From positions 1-18,436 of the forward strand of contig JAIRKN010000283.1 in NCBI GenBank assembly GCA_031260095.1: DNA of 18,436 bases, read 5' to 3'. The notes beneath the pieces are model-generated. The model was not told where the DNA came from. It did no database searches and saw only the letters and a program-made list of their open reading frames with translations. The number at the start of each line of letters is the position of its first letter. The stretch's first letter is position 1. Source of the stretch: Tannerella sp. (lineage in GTDB: Bacteria > Bacteroidota > Bacteroidia > Bacteroidales > Tannerellaceae). Position numbers and translations under genes: made by a program. Of the stretch, positions 1-6,303 are shown piece after piece.

Positions 1-187
1 TTTCCCAGATCTTCAGGAAGACGTTCTGCGTCAGGTCTTCCGCCGCAAATTCGTCGTGAAGCAGCGAAAGGGAAAAGTGATATACACGGCCGCCATATTT
101 CCGGTAAACGGCTTCGAAAGCCTTATGGTCTCCCTGCTTGAGACGTTGCAACTGTTTCGTTTCCGATTTTTCCATATAGCGCGTCAT
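1..187 (-). CDS. ECF-type RNA polymerase sigma factor, N-terminal part (cut by window edge)
   Basis: The minus strand reads 62 codons from an ATG at 187-185 and runs off the left edge. The visible protein holds sigma-70 region 2: the segment KQGDHKAFEAVYRKYGGRVY followed by the diagnostic AEDLTQNVFLKIWE, which belongs to the core-RNA-polymerase/-10 recognition helices. This is the usual start of Bacteroidota extracytoplasmic-function sigma factors, which are about 180-200 residues long. A second in-frame ATG at 175-173 (MEKSETK) is an alternative start. The gene points away from the sulfur operon, so it shares the intergenic region with it; whether it controls the operon cannot be told. Regions 3 and 4 and any anti-sigma partner lie outside the window. 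Confidence 0.88.
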   Translation of the reverse strand, partial: MTRYMEKSETKQLQRLKQGDHKAFEAVYRKYGGRVYHFSLSLLHDEFAAEDLTQNVFLKIWE

Positions 188-253
188 GGTGTTTGCGTTG
201 AATTGAATGTTATGTTCACAGATATACAGATTATAATACCGTTTTATAAAGTA

Positions 254-284
254 CAAATGTACATAAAATCCTTAATTATGCATA
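254..284 (-). promoter_or_regulatory. Possible Bacteroidota promoter for the ECF sigma gene
   Basis: On the minus strand TACATTTG (plus 261-254) fits the Bacteroidota -7 element TAnnTTTG. A TATG at 284-281 lies 19 nt upstream and could be a weak -33 element (consensus TTTG). Transcription would begin near 247 and give a leader of about 60 nt before the start at 187. It is a motif match only. Confidence 0.4.
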
Positions 285-340
285 AAAATATTCGGAAAAA
301 TTTACAGGGGAAAGGGATTTATTCTATGAGGAAGATAAAT

Positions 341-365
341 ATACCATAAATGTGGTATTTTTTTT
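341..365 (+). other. AT-rich hairpin followed by a T-run
   Basis: ATACCA (341-346) and TGGTAT (353-358) are perfect inverted repeats around a 6-nt loop, and they run into an eight-T stretch (358-365). On the plus strand this has the shape of a small intrinsic terminator, but no plus-strand gene lies upstream. It may isolate the operon from upstream transcription, act as an attenuator, or be an operator half-site pair. The stem has only two G-C pairs, so it is weak. Confidence 0.3.
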
Positions 366-380
366 GAATATATAACGGTG

Positions 381-388
381 TACTTTTG
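381..388 (+). promoter_or_regulatory. Secondary candidate -7 element
   Basis: TACTTTTG fits TAnnTTTG. The nearest upstream TTTG (363-366) is only 14 nt away, shorter than the usual spacing, so it is a weaker candidate than the element at 505-512. If used, it would give a leader of about 140 nt. Confidence 0.2.
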
Positions 389-477
389 TCCGGTGAAAAA
401 AAAGATTGCAAAAAACGACAGGCTTTACAGCTTTCGATGAATATACATTATATATATTTGGCGGACATTTTTGTGTG

Positions 478-512
478 TTTGTGTGTAATCTGATAATTTA
501 GTGCTACCTTTG
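478..512 (+). promoter_or_regulatory. Likely operon promoter (Bacteroidota -33/-7)
   Basis: TACCTTTG at 505-512 is an exact match to TAnnTTTG, with TTTG at 478-481 as the -33 element. The 23-nt spacing is slightly longer than the typical 19-21. Initiation a few bases downstream would leave a leader of only about 15-20 nt before the ATG at 535, with an A/T-rich sequence and no Shine-Dalgarno. It is the best promoter seen ahead of the co-directional gene run that ends at 18223. Confidence 0.55.
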
Positions 513-534
513 TTTTGTAATTTTAATAGAGAAA

Positions 535-1383
535 ATGATGATTAAAGCCCTTTACGGGATTGATACTTTTATAAACAGCATGGGATTTATCAATAAGAAA
601 GAACATATCGTTTCAGATAAAAGTATATCGGGTTCCGAAATCAAAATAAACAATCTCAATGTCAGTATTGGGAGTAACCATATCCTGAAAAACATTAATA
701 TCGAAATACCGAATAATAAAATAACATGTATTATCGGTCCTTCGGGATGTGGAAAATCGACGCTTCTGAAAACAATTAACCGTCTGATAGATGATAATGA
801 AAAGGTGAAGGTGGAAGGAGAAATCGTAATAGAAGGAGAAAATATATATGGAAAGAAAGTAGAAGTAACCCATATTCGCAAAAAGATGGGATTACTGTCG
901 CAACGTCCTACTCCCCTTCCTATGTCCATATTCGATAATATCACGTTCGGGTGTAAAATACATGGCATCCGCAATAAGAAGCAACTCAGGATGATTGTGG
1001 AAGAAAATCTGAAAGCGGCGGGACTTTGGGATGAAGTAAAAGACAGGCTTCATACACCGGCTTCCAACCTTTCTATGGGACAGCAGCAACGCTTGTGCCT
1101 TGCAAGGGGATTGGCTATCCGGCCGCAATTTATCCTGGGAGATGAATCCACTTCCGCCCTGGATCCGATATCGAGCCGTCATATTGAAGATTTATTCTTA
1201 AAATTGAAAGGGTATTATGGGATTATACTGGTTACGCACACCTTGCGACAAGCGCTACGAATCGCCGACTATGCCATATTCATGTATTTAGGCGAAGCGA
1301 TAGAAAGCGGACCTGCACAAGAATTGTTCAACAACCCAAAGCATGAACTTACCCGGCAATATTTGTCAGGCGTATTCAGTTGA
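535..1383 (+). CDS. pstB: PstB-like ABC transporter ATP-binding protein
   Basis: This 282-residue protein is a cytoplasmic ABC ATPase of the phosphate-type (PstB) branch. Visible motifs: Walker A GPSGCGKS (68-75), a Q-loop with the PstB-typical string QRPTPLPMS (123-131), signature LSMGQQQRL (179-187), Walker B ending FILGDE (199-204) and H-loop His235 (LVTHTLRQA). The signature has Met where LSGGQ is usual, and the residue after Walker B is Ser rather than Pro. About 33 residues precede the conserved core, so it is longer than E. coli PstB (257). ATG 538 and 580 are later in-frame options. Its partner permeases and binding protein lie 4 kb downstream, and no phoU is present. Next to sulfate-assimilation genes the likely cargo is sulfate, which is an inference. 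Confidence 0.88.
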   Translation: MMIKALYGIDTFINSMGFINKKEHIVSDKSISGSEIKINNLNVSIGSNHILKNINIEIPNNKITCIIGPSGCGKSTLLKTINRLIDDNEKVKVEGEIVIEGENIYGKKVEVTHIRKKMGLLSQRPTPLPMSIFDNITFGCKIHGIRNKKQLRMIVEENLKAAGLWDEVKDRLHTPASNLSMGQQQRLCLARGLAIRPQFILGDESTSALDPISSRHIEDLFLKLKGYYGIILVTHTLRQALRIADYAIFMYLGEAIESGPAQELFNNPKHELTRQYLSGVFS

Positions 1384-1385
1384 TA

Positions 1386-1411
1386 CCGGAAGCAGATCTT
1401 ACCGGCTTTTT
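1386..1411 (+). terminator. Hairpin plus T-run between ABC ATPase and sulfite reductase (possible attenuator)
   Basis: CCGGAAG (1386-1392) can pair with CTTaCCGG (1398-1405) with one bulged A around a 5-nt loop, and TTTTT (1407-1411) follows one base later. This has the form of a weak intrinsic terminator in the 56-nt gap before the sulfite reductase start at 1440. As no new promoter is evident downstream, partial termination giving more ATPase than downstream product is one reading. Confidence 0.35.
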
Positions 1412-1439
1412 ATAACAGCAATATCATTATGAAAAGAAT

Positions 1440-3782
1440 ATGTATAAATTACCCGAAACATTAGGCAGTGATATCACACGTTTTGCAGCATTGGCAAACG
1501 ACTTTCAACAGGAGAAAATTGAACCCGTACAGTTTAAAGCTTTCCGCGTACCTATGGGCATCTATGAGCAGCGACAGGATAATGTATATATGTCGCGGGT
1601 GCGCACAACCGGAGGTGTTATCTATCCGAAACAATTCCTGAAACTGATTGAGATTGCGCAGAAGCACAAATCCAATCTGTTACATATCACCACACGACAG
1701 GAAATACAACTGCAAAATCTTAATCTGAACGAGATAGAGGCGATACTTTTAGAATTGCAGGAAACCGGCCTCAGTACGAAAGGCGGCGGCGGTAATACCA
1801 TTCGCAATATACTTGTGCCGGAAGAAAGCGGAATATGCAGCAGTGAAACATTTGATACAACGCCTTATGCCATGCAACTCACATCGAAGGTGATTGCCGA
1901 AGCGGATTCTTTTCTCCTTCCCCGTAAGATGAAAATTGCCTTCTCATCCGGTGAGAAACAACCCGGATATGCGGCGATCAACGATGTGGGCCTTGTTGCA
2001 AAAATAAAAGACGGGGAAAAAGGATTTCTGGTATATGCAGGCGGAGGAGGAGGAGCAAAACCGACGGTCGGATGGCTTCTGTTTGATTTTATTCCTGCAA
2101 GCGACCTTTTTGTCATTATAGGAGCTATCAAAAAATTCTTTTCGGATCACGGAAACCGGAAAAACCGGCACAAAGCCCGTTTACGCTTTATTTTTTATAA
2201 GTTAGGAGAAGAAGAAACCCTCCGTTTGATAAAAGGATATTATCAGGATGCGAAAAAAACAGAACCGCCATTTACATTAAATTATACCGAAGACGAGCGG
2301 CCTCCTTATTCATACCTGCCGGATCAGGCGCTAACGCCGGATAACACGGACGAATATAATTTGTGGAAAAAGCGATATGTAACCCCACAAAAGCAAAACG
2401 GTTACAACAGTATACTTGTTCCTGTTTTATCGGGAAACATATCGCTCAATGACGAAGCCACAGTATCCGGGATAAGTAAATTACTGCAATTCATCGCCCG
2501 GTTTGGGAAACATACCATCCGTTTTACAACTACCCAAAATATTCGTTTGCGAAATATCCCGGATATAGCTCTGCCGGAACTGTATTCAATCCTTAAAGAA
2601 TGGAACAGTCAGATAGACCATCCGGTTTTAACCAACAACATCGTATCATGCACCGGAGCGGATACGTGCCGTTTAGGAATAGGATTATCCAAAGGACTTG
2701 CGGGAGCGATCCGCCGCGAGTTGTTAAAGAGCGGCATAGACATGGATCCGTTATCCTCCGTCAACATTCATATATCAGGATGTCCCAATTCCTGTGGGCA
2801 GCAATTATGGACGGATCTTGGTTTCGCAGGGAAAATACTCCGTAACGACCGGATCTACCCCGGCTATCAGGTGTATCTGGCAGCCAACAGAAATACCGCT
2901 CCCAAACTCGGAGAACCTGCCGGCAGCATAAACGCCAGAGATATCCCTGAATTTACGCGGCGTTTGCTCGAAGCCTATTATGCCGTTTTACCCGGATACA
3001 AGTCGTTCGCTTCCTATCTGGAGGGAGAAGGCAAATCGTTTGCCGTCAAATTAATAGAAGAATACAAAGAGATCCCGTCTTTTGCCGACGACAAGAATTA
3101 TTATTTCGATTGGGGCGCCGAATCCATTTTCAGTGTCATCGGACAGGGCGCGGCCGAATGTTCGGCAGGGCTATTCGATATGATTGAAGTAGATCTTAAT
3201 CATATAAACAACAACCGCTCGGCGCTTTCCCTCGAAACCGACAGAGCGAAAAGGAATCATCTGTTGTACGACATCATTTATTCTTCGTCACGCATGTTGC
3301 TGGTGACCAGGGGAGCCGAACCGAAAACAACTGCTGAGGTATTCAACCTCTTTATTAAAAACTTCATTGAGTACGGCTTTGTCGAAGACCGGTACCGGAG
3401 CCTTATCGTCACGGCGCGCGATCATAAAGACTATGATTTCAGCCGGAATGAAGATGAAATATATGCTTTAGCAGATCGTGTGACGGATTTGTACAGGAAT
3501 ATGGACGACTCTCTCCAGTTCAAAGACGGTCCACCTGCAAAAGAGGATACAAGTAAAAGCAGCCGGAAACAAAAAGACTTGCGGGGAGTATCATGCCCGA
3601 TGAATTTCGTACAGACAAAGATACAGCTATCTACGATTCAATCCGGCGAGGAACTCGAAATATGGCTCGACGACGGTCCGCCTATCAACAACGTACCCGC
3701 TTCGGTCCGGGCGGAAGGTCACGACATCATAGAACAAACAAGAAATGGAGAATATTGGAAAGTAATCATCAGAAAAAAATAA
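1440..3782 (+). CDS. Siroheme sulfite reductase fused to HEPN-like and TusA-like domains
   Basis: The protein has 780 residues. Residues 1 to about 540 are a complete nitrite/sulfite reductase with two ferredoxin-like repeats; TTRQEIQLQ and TKGGGGNTIRNI are the usual siroheme-contact segments. The [4Fe-4S]-siroheme ligands are seen as CX5C (Cys404, Cys410) and CX3C in GCPNSCGQ (Cys448, Cys452). It should reduce sulfite to sulfide in the cytoplasm; no CysJ-type flavoprotein is nearby, so ferredoxin is a likely donor. Residues about 575-690 resemble a HEPN helical domain (LLYDIIYSSSRMLL, GAEPKTTAEVFNLF, ARDHKDYDF). Residues about 713-780 resemble TusA, with Cys719 in GVSCPMN where the family has CPxP. 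The latter suggests direct sulfur hand-over to the ThiS-like carrier encoded 7 nt downstream. Nitrite as substrate is less likely given the neighbours. Confidence 0.9.
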   Translation: MYKLPETLGSDITRFAALANDFQQEKIEPVQFKAFRVPMGIYEQRQDNVYMSRVRTTGGVIYPKQFLKLIEIAQKHKSNLLHITTRQEIQLQNLNLNEIEAILLELQETGLSTKGGGGNTIRNILVPEESGICSSETFDTTPYAMQLTSKVIAEADSFLLPRKMKIAFSSGEKQPGYAAINDVGLVAKIKDGEKGFLVYAGGGGGAKPTVGWLLFDFIPASDLFVIIGAIKKFFSDHGNRKNRHKARLRFIFYKLGEEETLRLIKGYYQDAKKTEPPFTLNYTEDERPPYSYLPDQALTPDNTDEYNLWKKRYVTPQKQNGYNSILVPVLSGNISLNDEATVSGISKLLQFIARFGKHTIRFTTTQNIRLRNIPDIALPELYSILKEWNSQIDHPVLTNNIVSCTGADTCRLGIGLSKGLAGAIRRELLKSGIDMDPLSSVNIHISGCPNSCGQQLWTDLGFAGKILRNDRIYPGYQVYLAANRNTAPKLGEPAGSINARDIPEFTRRLLEAYYAVLPGYKSFASYLEGEGKSFAVKLIEEYKEIPSFADDKNYYFDWGAESIFSVIGQGAAECSAGLFDMIEVDLNHINNNRSALSLETDRAKRNHLLYDIIYSSSRMLLVTRGAEPKTTAEVFNLFIKNFIEYGFVEDRYRSLIVTARDHKDYDFSRNEDEIYALADRVTDLYRNMDDSLQFKDGPPAKEDTSKSSRKQKDLRGVSCPMNFVQTKIQLSTIQSGEELEIWLDDGPPINNVPASVRAEGHDIIEQTRNGEYWKVIIRKK

Positions 3783-3789
3783 AAAGAAA

Positions 3790-3999
3790 ATGAGTAAAAT
3801 TAAAGTCAATGACGAACTGCAAGAGGTCAAACTACCTCTAACATTAACAGAACTGATCCGGCAGAACGATATACTGCAACCGGATATGGTATCGGTATCG
3901 GTAAACGGCGAATTCATCCCCCGTGAGGATTTCGACCGGAGAACGGTACGTGACAACGACGAGATAGATTTCTTATATTTCATGGGAGGAGGGCGCTAA
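3790..3999 (+). CDS. ThiS/HcyS-like sulfur-carrier protein with masked C-terminus
   Basis: A 69-residue beta-grasp protein of the ThiS/MoaD ubiquitin-like family (VSVNGEFIPREDF in the middle, NDEIDFLYFMGGGR at the end). Active carriers end in Gly-Gly, whose carboxylate is adenylylated and turned into a thiocarboxylate. Here the reading frame continues past the first Gly-Gly to finish GGGR, so one or two residues must be removed first. The JAMM protease encoded two genes downstream fits that task, as HcyD does for HcyS-Ala in Wolinella. The stop TAA shares its last base with the ATG of the E1 gene, indicating coupled translation. Thiamine synthesis is less likely because no thiG or thiH is present and MetY closes the operon. 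Confidence 0.85.
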   Translation: MSKIKVNDELQEVKLPLTLTELIRQNDILQPDMVSVSVNGEFIPREDFDRRTVRDNDEIDFLYFMGGGR

Positions 4000-4802
4000 T
4001 GGATTTCACAAATGAACAGATAGAACGATACAGCCGCCACATCCTCTTGCAGGATGTAGGCGTAGAGGGACAGGAAAAAATCAGCCGCGGCAAGGTGCTC
4101 GTCATCGGTGCGGGAGGTCTCGGCGCACCTGTGCTCCTATACCTGGCCGCCGCCGGAGTAGGCACGCTGGGAATAATAGACGGGGATGTGGTAGACATCA
4201 GCAATCTTCAGAGGCAAATAATCCATTTTACGCCTGATATAGGGAGGGCCAAAGTGGATTCGGCCAGAGAAAAGATAAAACAGATCAACCCCGACGTCGA
4301 AGTAATCACCTATAACCGGTACTTTGGGGCCGACAACGCCGTCGACATTATAAAAGAATATGACATAATTGTCGACGGAACGGATAACTTTCCCGTCAAA
4401 TTCCTCATTAACGACGTATGTGTGCTGGCCGGCAAACCGTTCTCTCACGGAGGCATCCTCCGGTTCGAAGGACAGAGCTTCACGCATCTGCCCGGCACGA
4501 CCTGCTATCGCTGTATTTTCAACGGTCCTCCGCCGCCAAATGCCGTACCGACCTGTTCGCAGGCCGGAGTATTGGGCGCTATCGCCGGAATGTTGGGCAC
4601 CATACAGGCCGCCGAAGTACTGAAATTCCTTACGGGAACGGGAACCCTGCTGACAGACCGGCTATTGACATTCAACGCCAAGACGATGAATTACAGAACC
4701 ATACAGCTAAAGAAGAACTGCAAATGCCCGGTGTGCGGCGAAGAACCCTCCATCACGGAGCCGGCAGAGGCGCCACCGCCCGTATGCGAATTAAAAAAAT
4801 AA
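3999..4802 (+). CDS. ThiF/MoeB/HcyF-like E1 enzyme (sulfur-carrier adenylyltransferase)
   Basis: A 267-residue E1-like enzyme that should use ATP to adenylylate the C-terminal glycine of the sulfur carrier. Visible are the nucleotide loop VLVIGAGGLGAP (33-44), the NLQRQ arginine (Arg72), the DGTDN segment (126-130) and the conserved Cys186 in VPTCSQAG. A structural zinc site is formed by Cys169/Cys172 (CYRC) and Cys243/Cys246 (CPVC). It has no rhodanese domain, unlike MoeZ/MOCS3, so sulfur must come from another source, plausibly sulfide from the sulfite reductase. The tail after the zinc site is Pro-rich. It overlaps the carrier gene by one base and is followed at once by the JAMM gene, a grouping typical of thiocarboxylate systems. 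Confidence 0.9.
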   Translation: MDFTNEQIERYSRHILLQDVGVEGQEKISRGKVLVIGAGGLGAPVLLYLAAAGVGTLGIIDGDVVDISNLQRQIIHFTPDIGRAKVDSAREKIKQINPDVEVITYNRYFGADNAVDIIKEYDIIVDGTDNFPVKFLINDVCVLAGKPFSHGGILRFEGQSFTHLPGTTCYRCIFNGPPPPNAVPTCSQAGVLGAIAGMLGTIQAAEVLKFLTGTGTLLTDRLLTFNAKTMNYRTIQLKKNCKCPVCGEEPSITEPAEAPPPVCELKK

Positions 4803-4810
4803 CCGGCAGG

Positions 4811-5206
4811 ATGATACGGATCCCTCAACATATTGCAGATGCAATGATACGGCACGCCCACGAAGAGTTGCCTGATGAAGCCTGCGGGCTGCTGACCGGA
4901 ACGGACGGCATGGTTCAAAAACAGTTTACAATGACCAATACGGACCATAGCCCCGAACATTTCTCTTTTGACCCGCGCGAACAGTTTGCCGTGTTAAAAG
5001 AAGCGCGGAAACTGGGACAGAAAATAATCGCGAACTATCACAGCCACCCTCTCAGTCCTGCCCGCCCTTCGGAGGAGGACGTGCGCCTGGCTTTTGACCC
5101 CGCGATCGTTTACATTATCATTTCACTGGCCGGCGAAACGCCCGTCATAAACGCCTTCCGCCTGCTGGACGGACGTATGCAGCCATGCCAATTGCAGATC
5201 ACATAA
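4811..5206 (+). CDS. JAMM/Mov34-family metalloprotease (HcyD/Mec+-like)
   Basis: A 131-residue stand-alone JAMM domain. The zinc-dependent isopeptidase motif is complete: Glu23 in PDEACGLL, then His77-Ser-His79-Pro with Ser87 and Asp90, matching HxHPx6Sx2D. The start at 4811 is chosen because family members begin just before the first helix (IPQHIADAMIRHA); ATG 4784 adds nine residues and overlaps the E1 gene. Relatives such as HcyD and Mec+ trim the C-terminal residue of a ThiS-like carrier and/or release the amino acid from the carrier. Here it should expose Gly-Gly on the GGGR-ended carrier and cleave carrier-homocysteine made by MetY. A much longer upstream in-frame reading is only a shadow of the E1 gene. 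Confidence 0.88.
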   Translation: MIRIPQHIADAMIRHAHEELPDEACGLLTGTDGMVQKQFTMTNTDHSPEHFSFDPREQFAVLKEARKLGQKIIANYHSHPLSPARPSEEDVRLAFDPAIVYIIISLAGETPVINAFRLLDGRMQPCQLQIT

Positions 5207-5250
5207 ATATGCCGGCTCCAATAATTCGCACGACTTTCGTTCAGCACAGC

Positions 5251-5296
5251 CTGTTTAGCCAGGGCGGACTAAGCTGTTTAGTCAGGGCGGACTGCA
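5251..5296 (+). repeat. Two tandem copies of a 23-bp unit ahead of the binding-protein gene
   Basis: CTGTTTAGCCAGGGCGGACT (5251-5270) recurs at 5274-5293 with one change (C to T). With the three following bases the period is 23 bp. It lies in the 131-nt gap before the substrate-binding protein gene, the largest non-coding gap inside the operon. No TAnnTTTG promoter or clear terminator hairpin is visible there. It could be a local duplication, a protein-binding site pair or an RNA-processing site. Confidence 0.75.
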
Positions 5297-5337
5297 CGAT
5301 CAACGACTATTAAGAGAAATTAATACAATAAATACAG

Positions 5338-6300
5338 ATGAACAGGATCATTATTAGCATCATAACCATTATTATCGTAGGCGGCTGCGGCGGCGCAACG
5401 AAACGTCAAACGGCTACCGACGGCAACGGCGACGGCCTTTCGGGGAGTATCCAACTCTCGGGAGCTTTTGCGCTCTATCCGATGGTGATTAAATGGAGCG
5501 AAGAGTTCAGGAAACTGCATCCGAACGTGCAAATAGACGTATCGGGCGGCGGAGCAGGGAAAGGTATGACGGACGCACTGGCCGGAGTGGCCGACATGGG
5601 AATGGTTTCGAGGGAAATATACGCGGAAGAAATCGCAAAAGGAGCCTTTCCCGTTGCGGTGGTAAAGGATGCCGTCGTCCCGGTTATAAATGACCGTAAC
5701 CCCGAATTGGCGGCCATAAAGAAACGGGGACTGAGCCGGGAAACGGCCCGAAAGCTGTGGAATAAGGAAATCACACACTGGGGCGAAATCACCGGTTCGC
5801 AGGACGGACTGCCCTTGCACGTCTTCACACGTTCCGACGCATGTGGCGCAGCGGAGACGTTTGCCGCCTGGTTCGGACGAAAGCAGGAACACCTCCGGGC
5901 AACCGCCGTGTTCGGCGATCCGGGCATAGCCGTCGCCGTTCAGAAAGACAAGGCAGGCATCGGTTATAACAATATCGCCTACGCCTACGACCAGAAAACA
6001 AAGAAGACGTTCGAGGGATTGACCGTCATCCCGCTCGACCTCAACGACAATGGCGTGATCGAGCCGGAAGAGGATTTCTATGAATCGGTGGAGACATTGA
6101 TGAAGGCGATCGACGAGGGACGCTTTCCCTCTCCGCCCGCCCGCGACCTGTATCTGGTGACCCGCGGCCGCCCGCAACGACCCGAAGTGATTGCCTTCCT
6201 TGCCTACGTCCTGAACGAAGGACAACAGTACGCCGCCGAAACCGGGTTTATCGCCCTCCCGGAAGAAAAACGGAAAGCGGAAGCAGATAAATTATATTGA
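5338..6300 (+). CDS. pstS: PstS-like substrate-binding lipoprotein of an oxyanion ABC transporter
   Basis: A 320-residue exported binding protein. The N-terminus is a short hydrophobic signal with a lipobox, VGGC, making Cys17 the lipidation site and tethering it to a membrane. The mature part follows the PstS-like pattern: SGAFALYPMVIKWSEEF (41-57), SGGGAGKGM (69-77), ADMGMVSREI (85-94) and FTRSDACGAAETF (163-175), where classic PstS has a Ser-Gly-Thr oxyanion loop. Residues 234-245 (DLNDNGVIEPEE) form an EF-hand-like calcium loop, a feature I recall from related PstS-like proteins. The permease genes follow after 3 nt. Annotation by homology would say phosphate; sulfate is proposed from the neighbours and the lack of phoU/phoR. 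Base composition is visibly richer in G+C than in the ATPase gene at 535. Confidence 0.85.
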   Translation: MNRIIISIITIIIVGGCGGATKRQTATDGNGDGLSGSIQLSGAFALYPMVIKWSEEFRKLHPNVQIDVSGGGAGKGMTDALAGVADMGMVSREIYAEEIAKGAFPVAVVKDAVVPVINDRNPELAAIKKRGLSRETARKLWNKEITHWGEITGSQDGLPLHVFTRSDACGAAETFAAWFGRKQEHLRATAVFGDPGIAVAVQKDKAGIGYNNIAYAYDQKTKKTFEGLTVIPLDLNDNGVIEPEEDFYESVETLMKAIDEGRFPSPPARDLYLVTRGRPQRPEVIAFLAYVLNEGQQYAAETGFIALPEEKRKAEADKLY

Positions 6301-6303
6301 CAA

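Noticed and set aside
56..349. 97-codon plus-strand frame at the left edge
   Set aside because: It overlaps the clear sigma region 2 reading on the minus strand and has no recognisable features.
188..534. Riboswitch (for example SAM or cobalamin) in the leader
   Set aside because: The likely leader is only 15-20 nt and the intergenic region shows no conserved riboswitch core that I can recognise.
3790..4802. Thiamine (ThiS-ThiF) or molybdopterin (MoaD-MoeB) synthesis as the role of the carrier pair
   Set aside because: No thiG, thiH, moaE or related genes are near, while a JAMM protease, sulfite reductase and MetY are. Not strictly excluded.
4418..4810. Upstream in-frame extension of the JAMM protein
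   Set aside because: It reads through the E1 gene in another frame; its sequence is Arg/Pro-rich and unlike any JAMM N-terminus. The start at 4811 gives the normal domain.
5320..6225. 301-codon minus-strand frame opposite the binding-protein gene
   Set aside because: It is the complement of a G+C-rich coding gene with a lipobox and PstS-like motifs; the translation is Cys/His/Arg-rich without family motifs.
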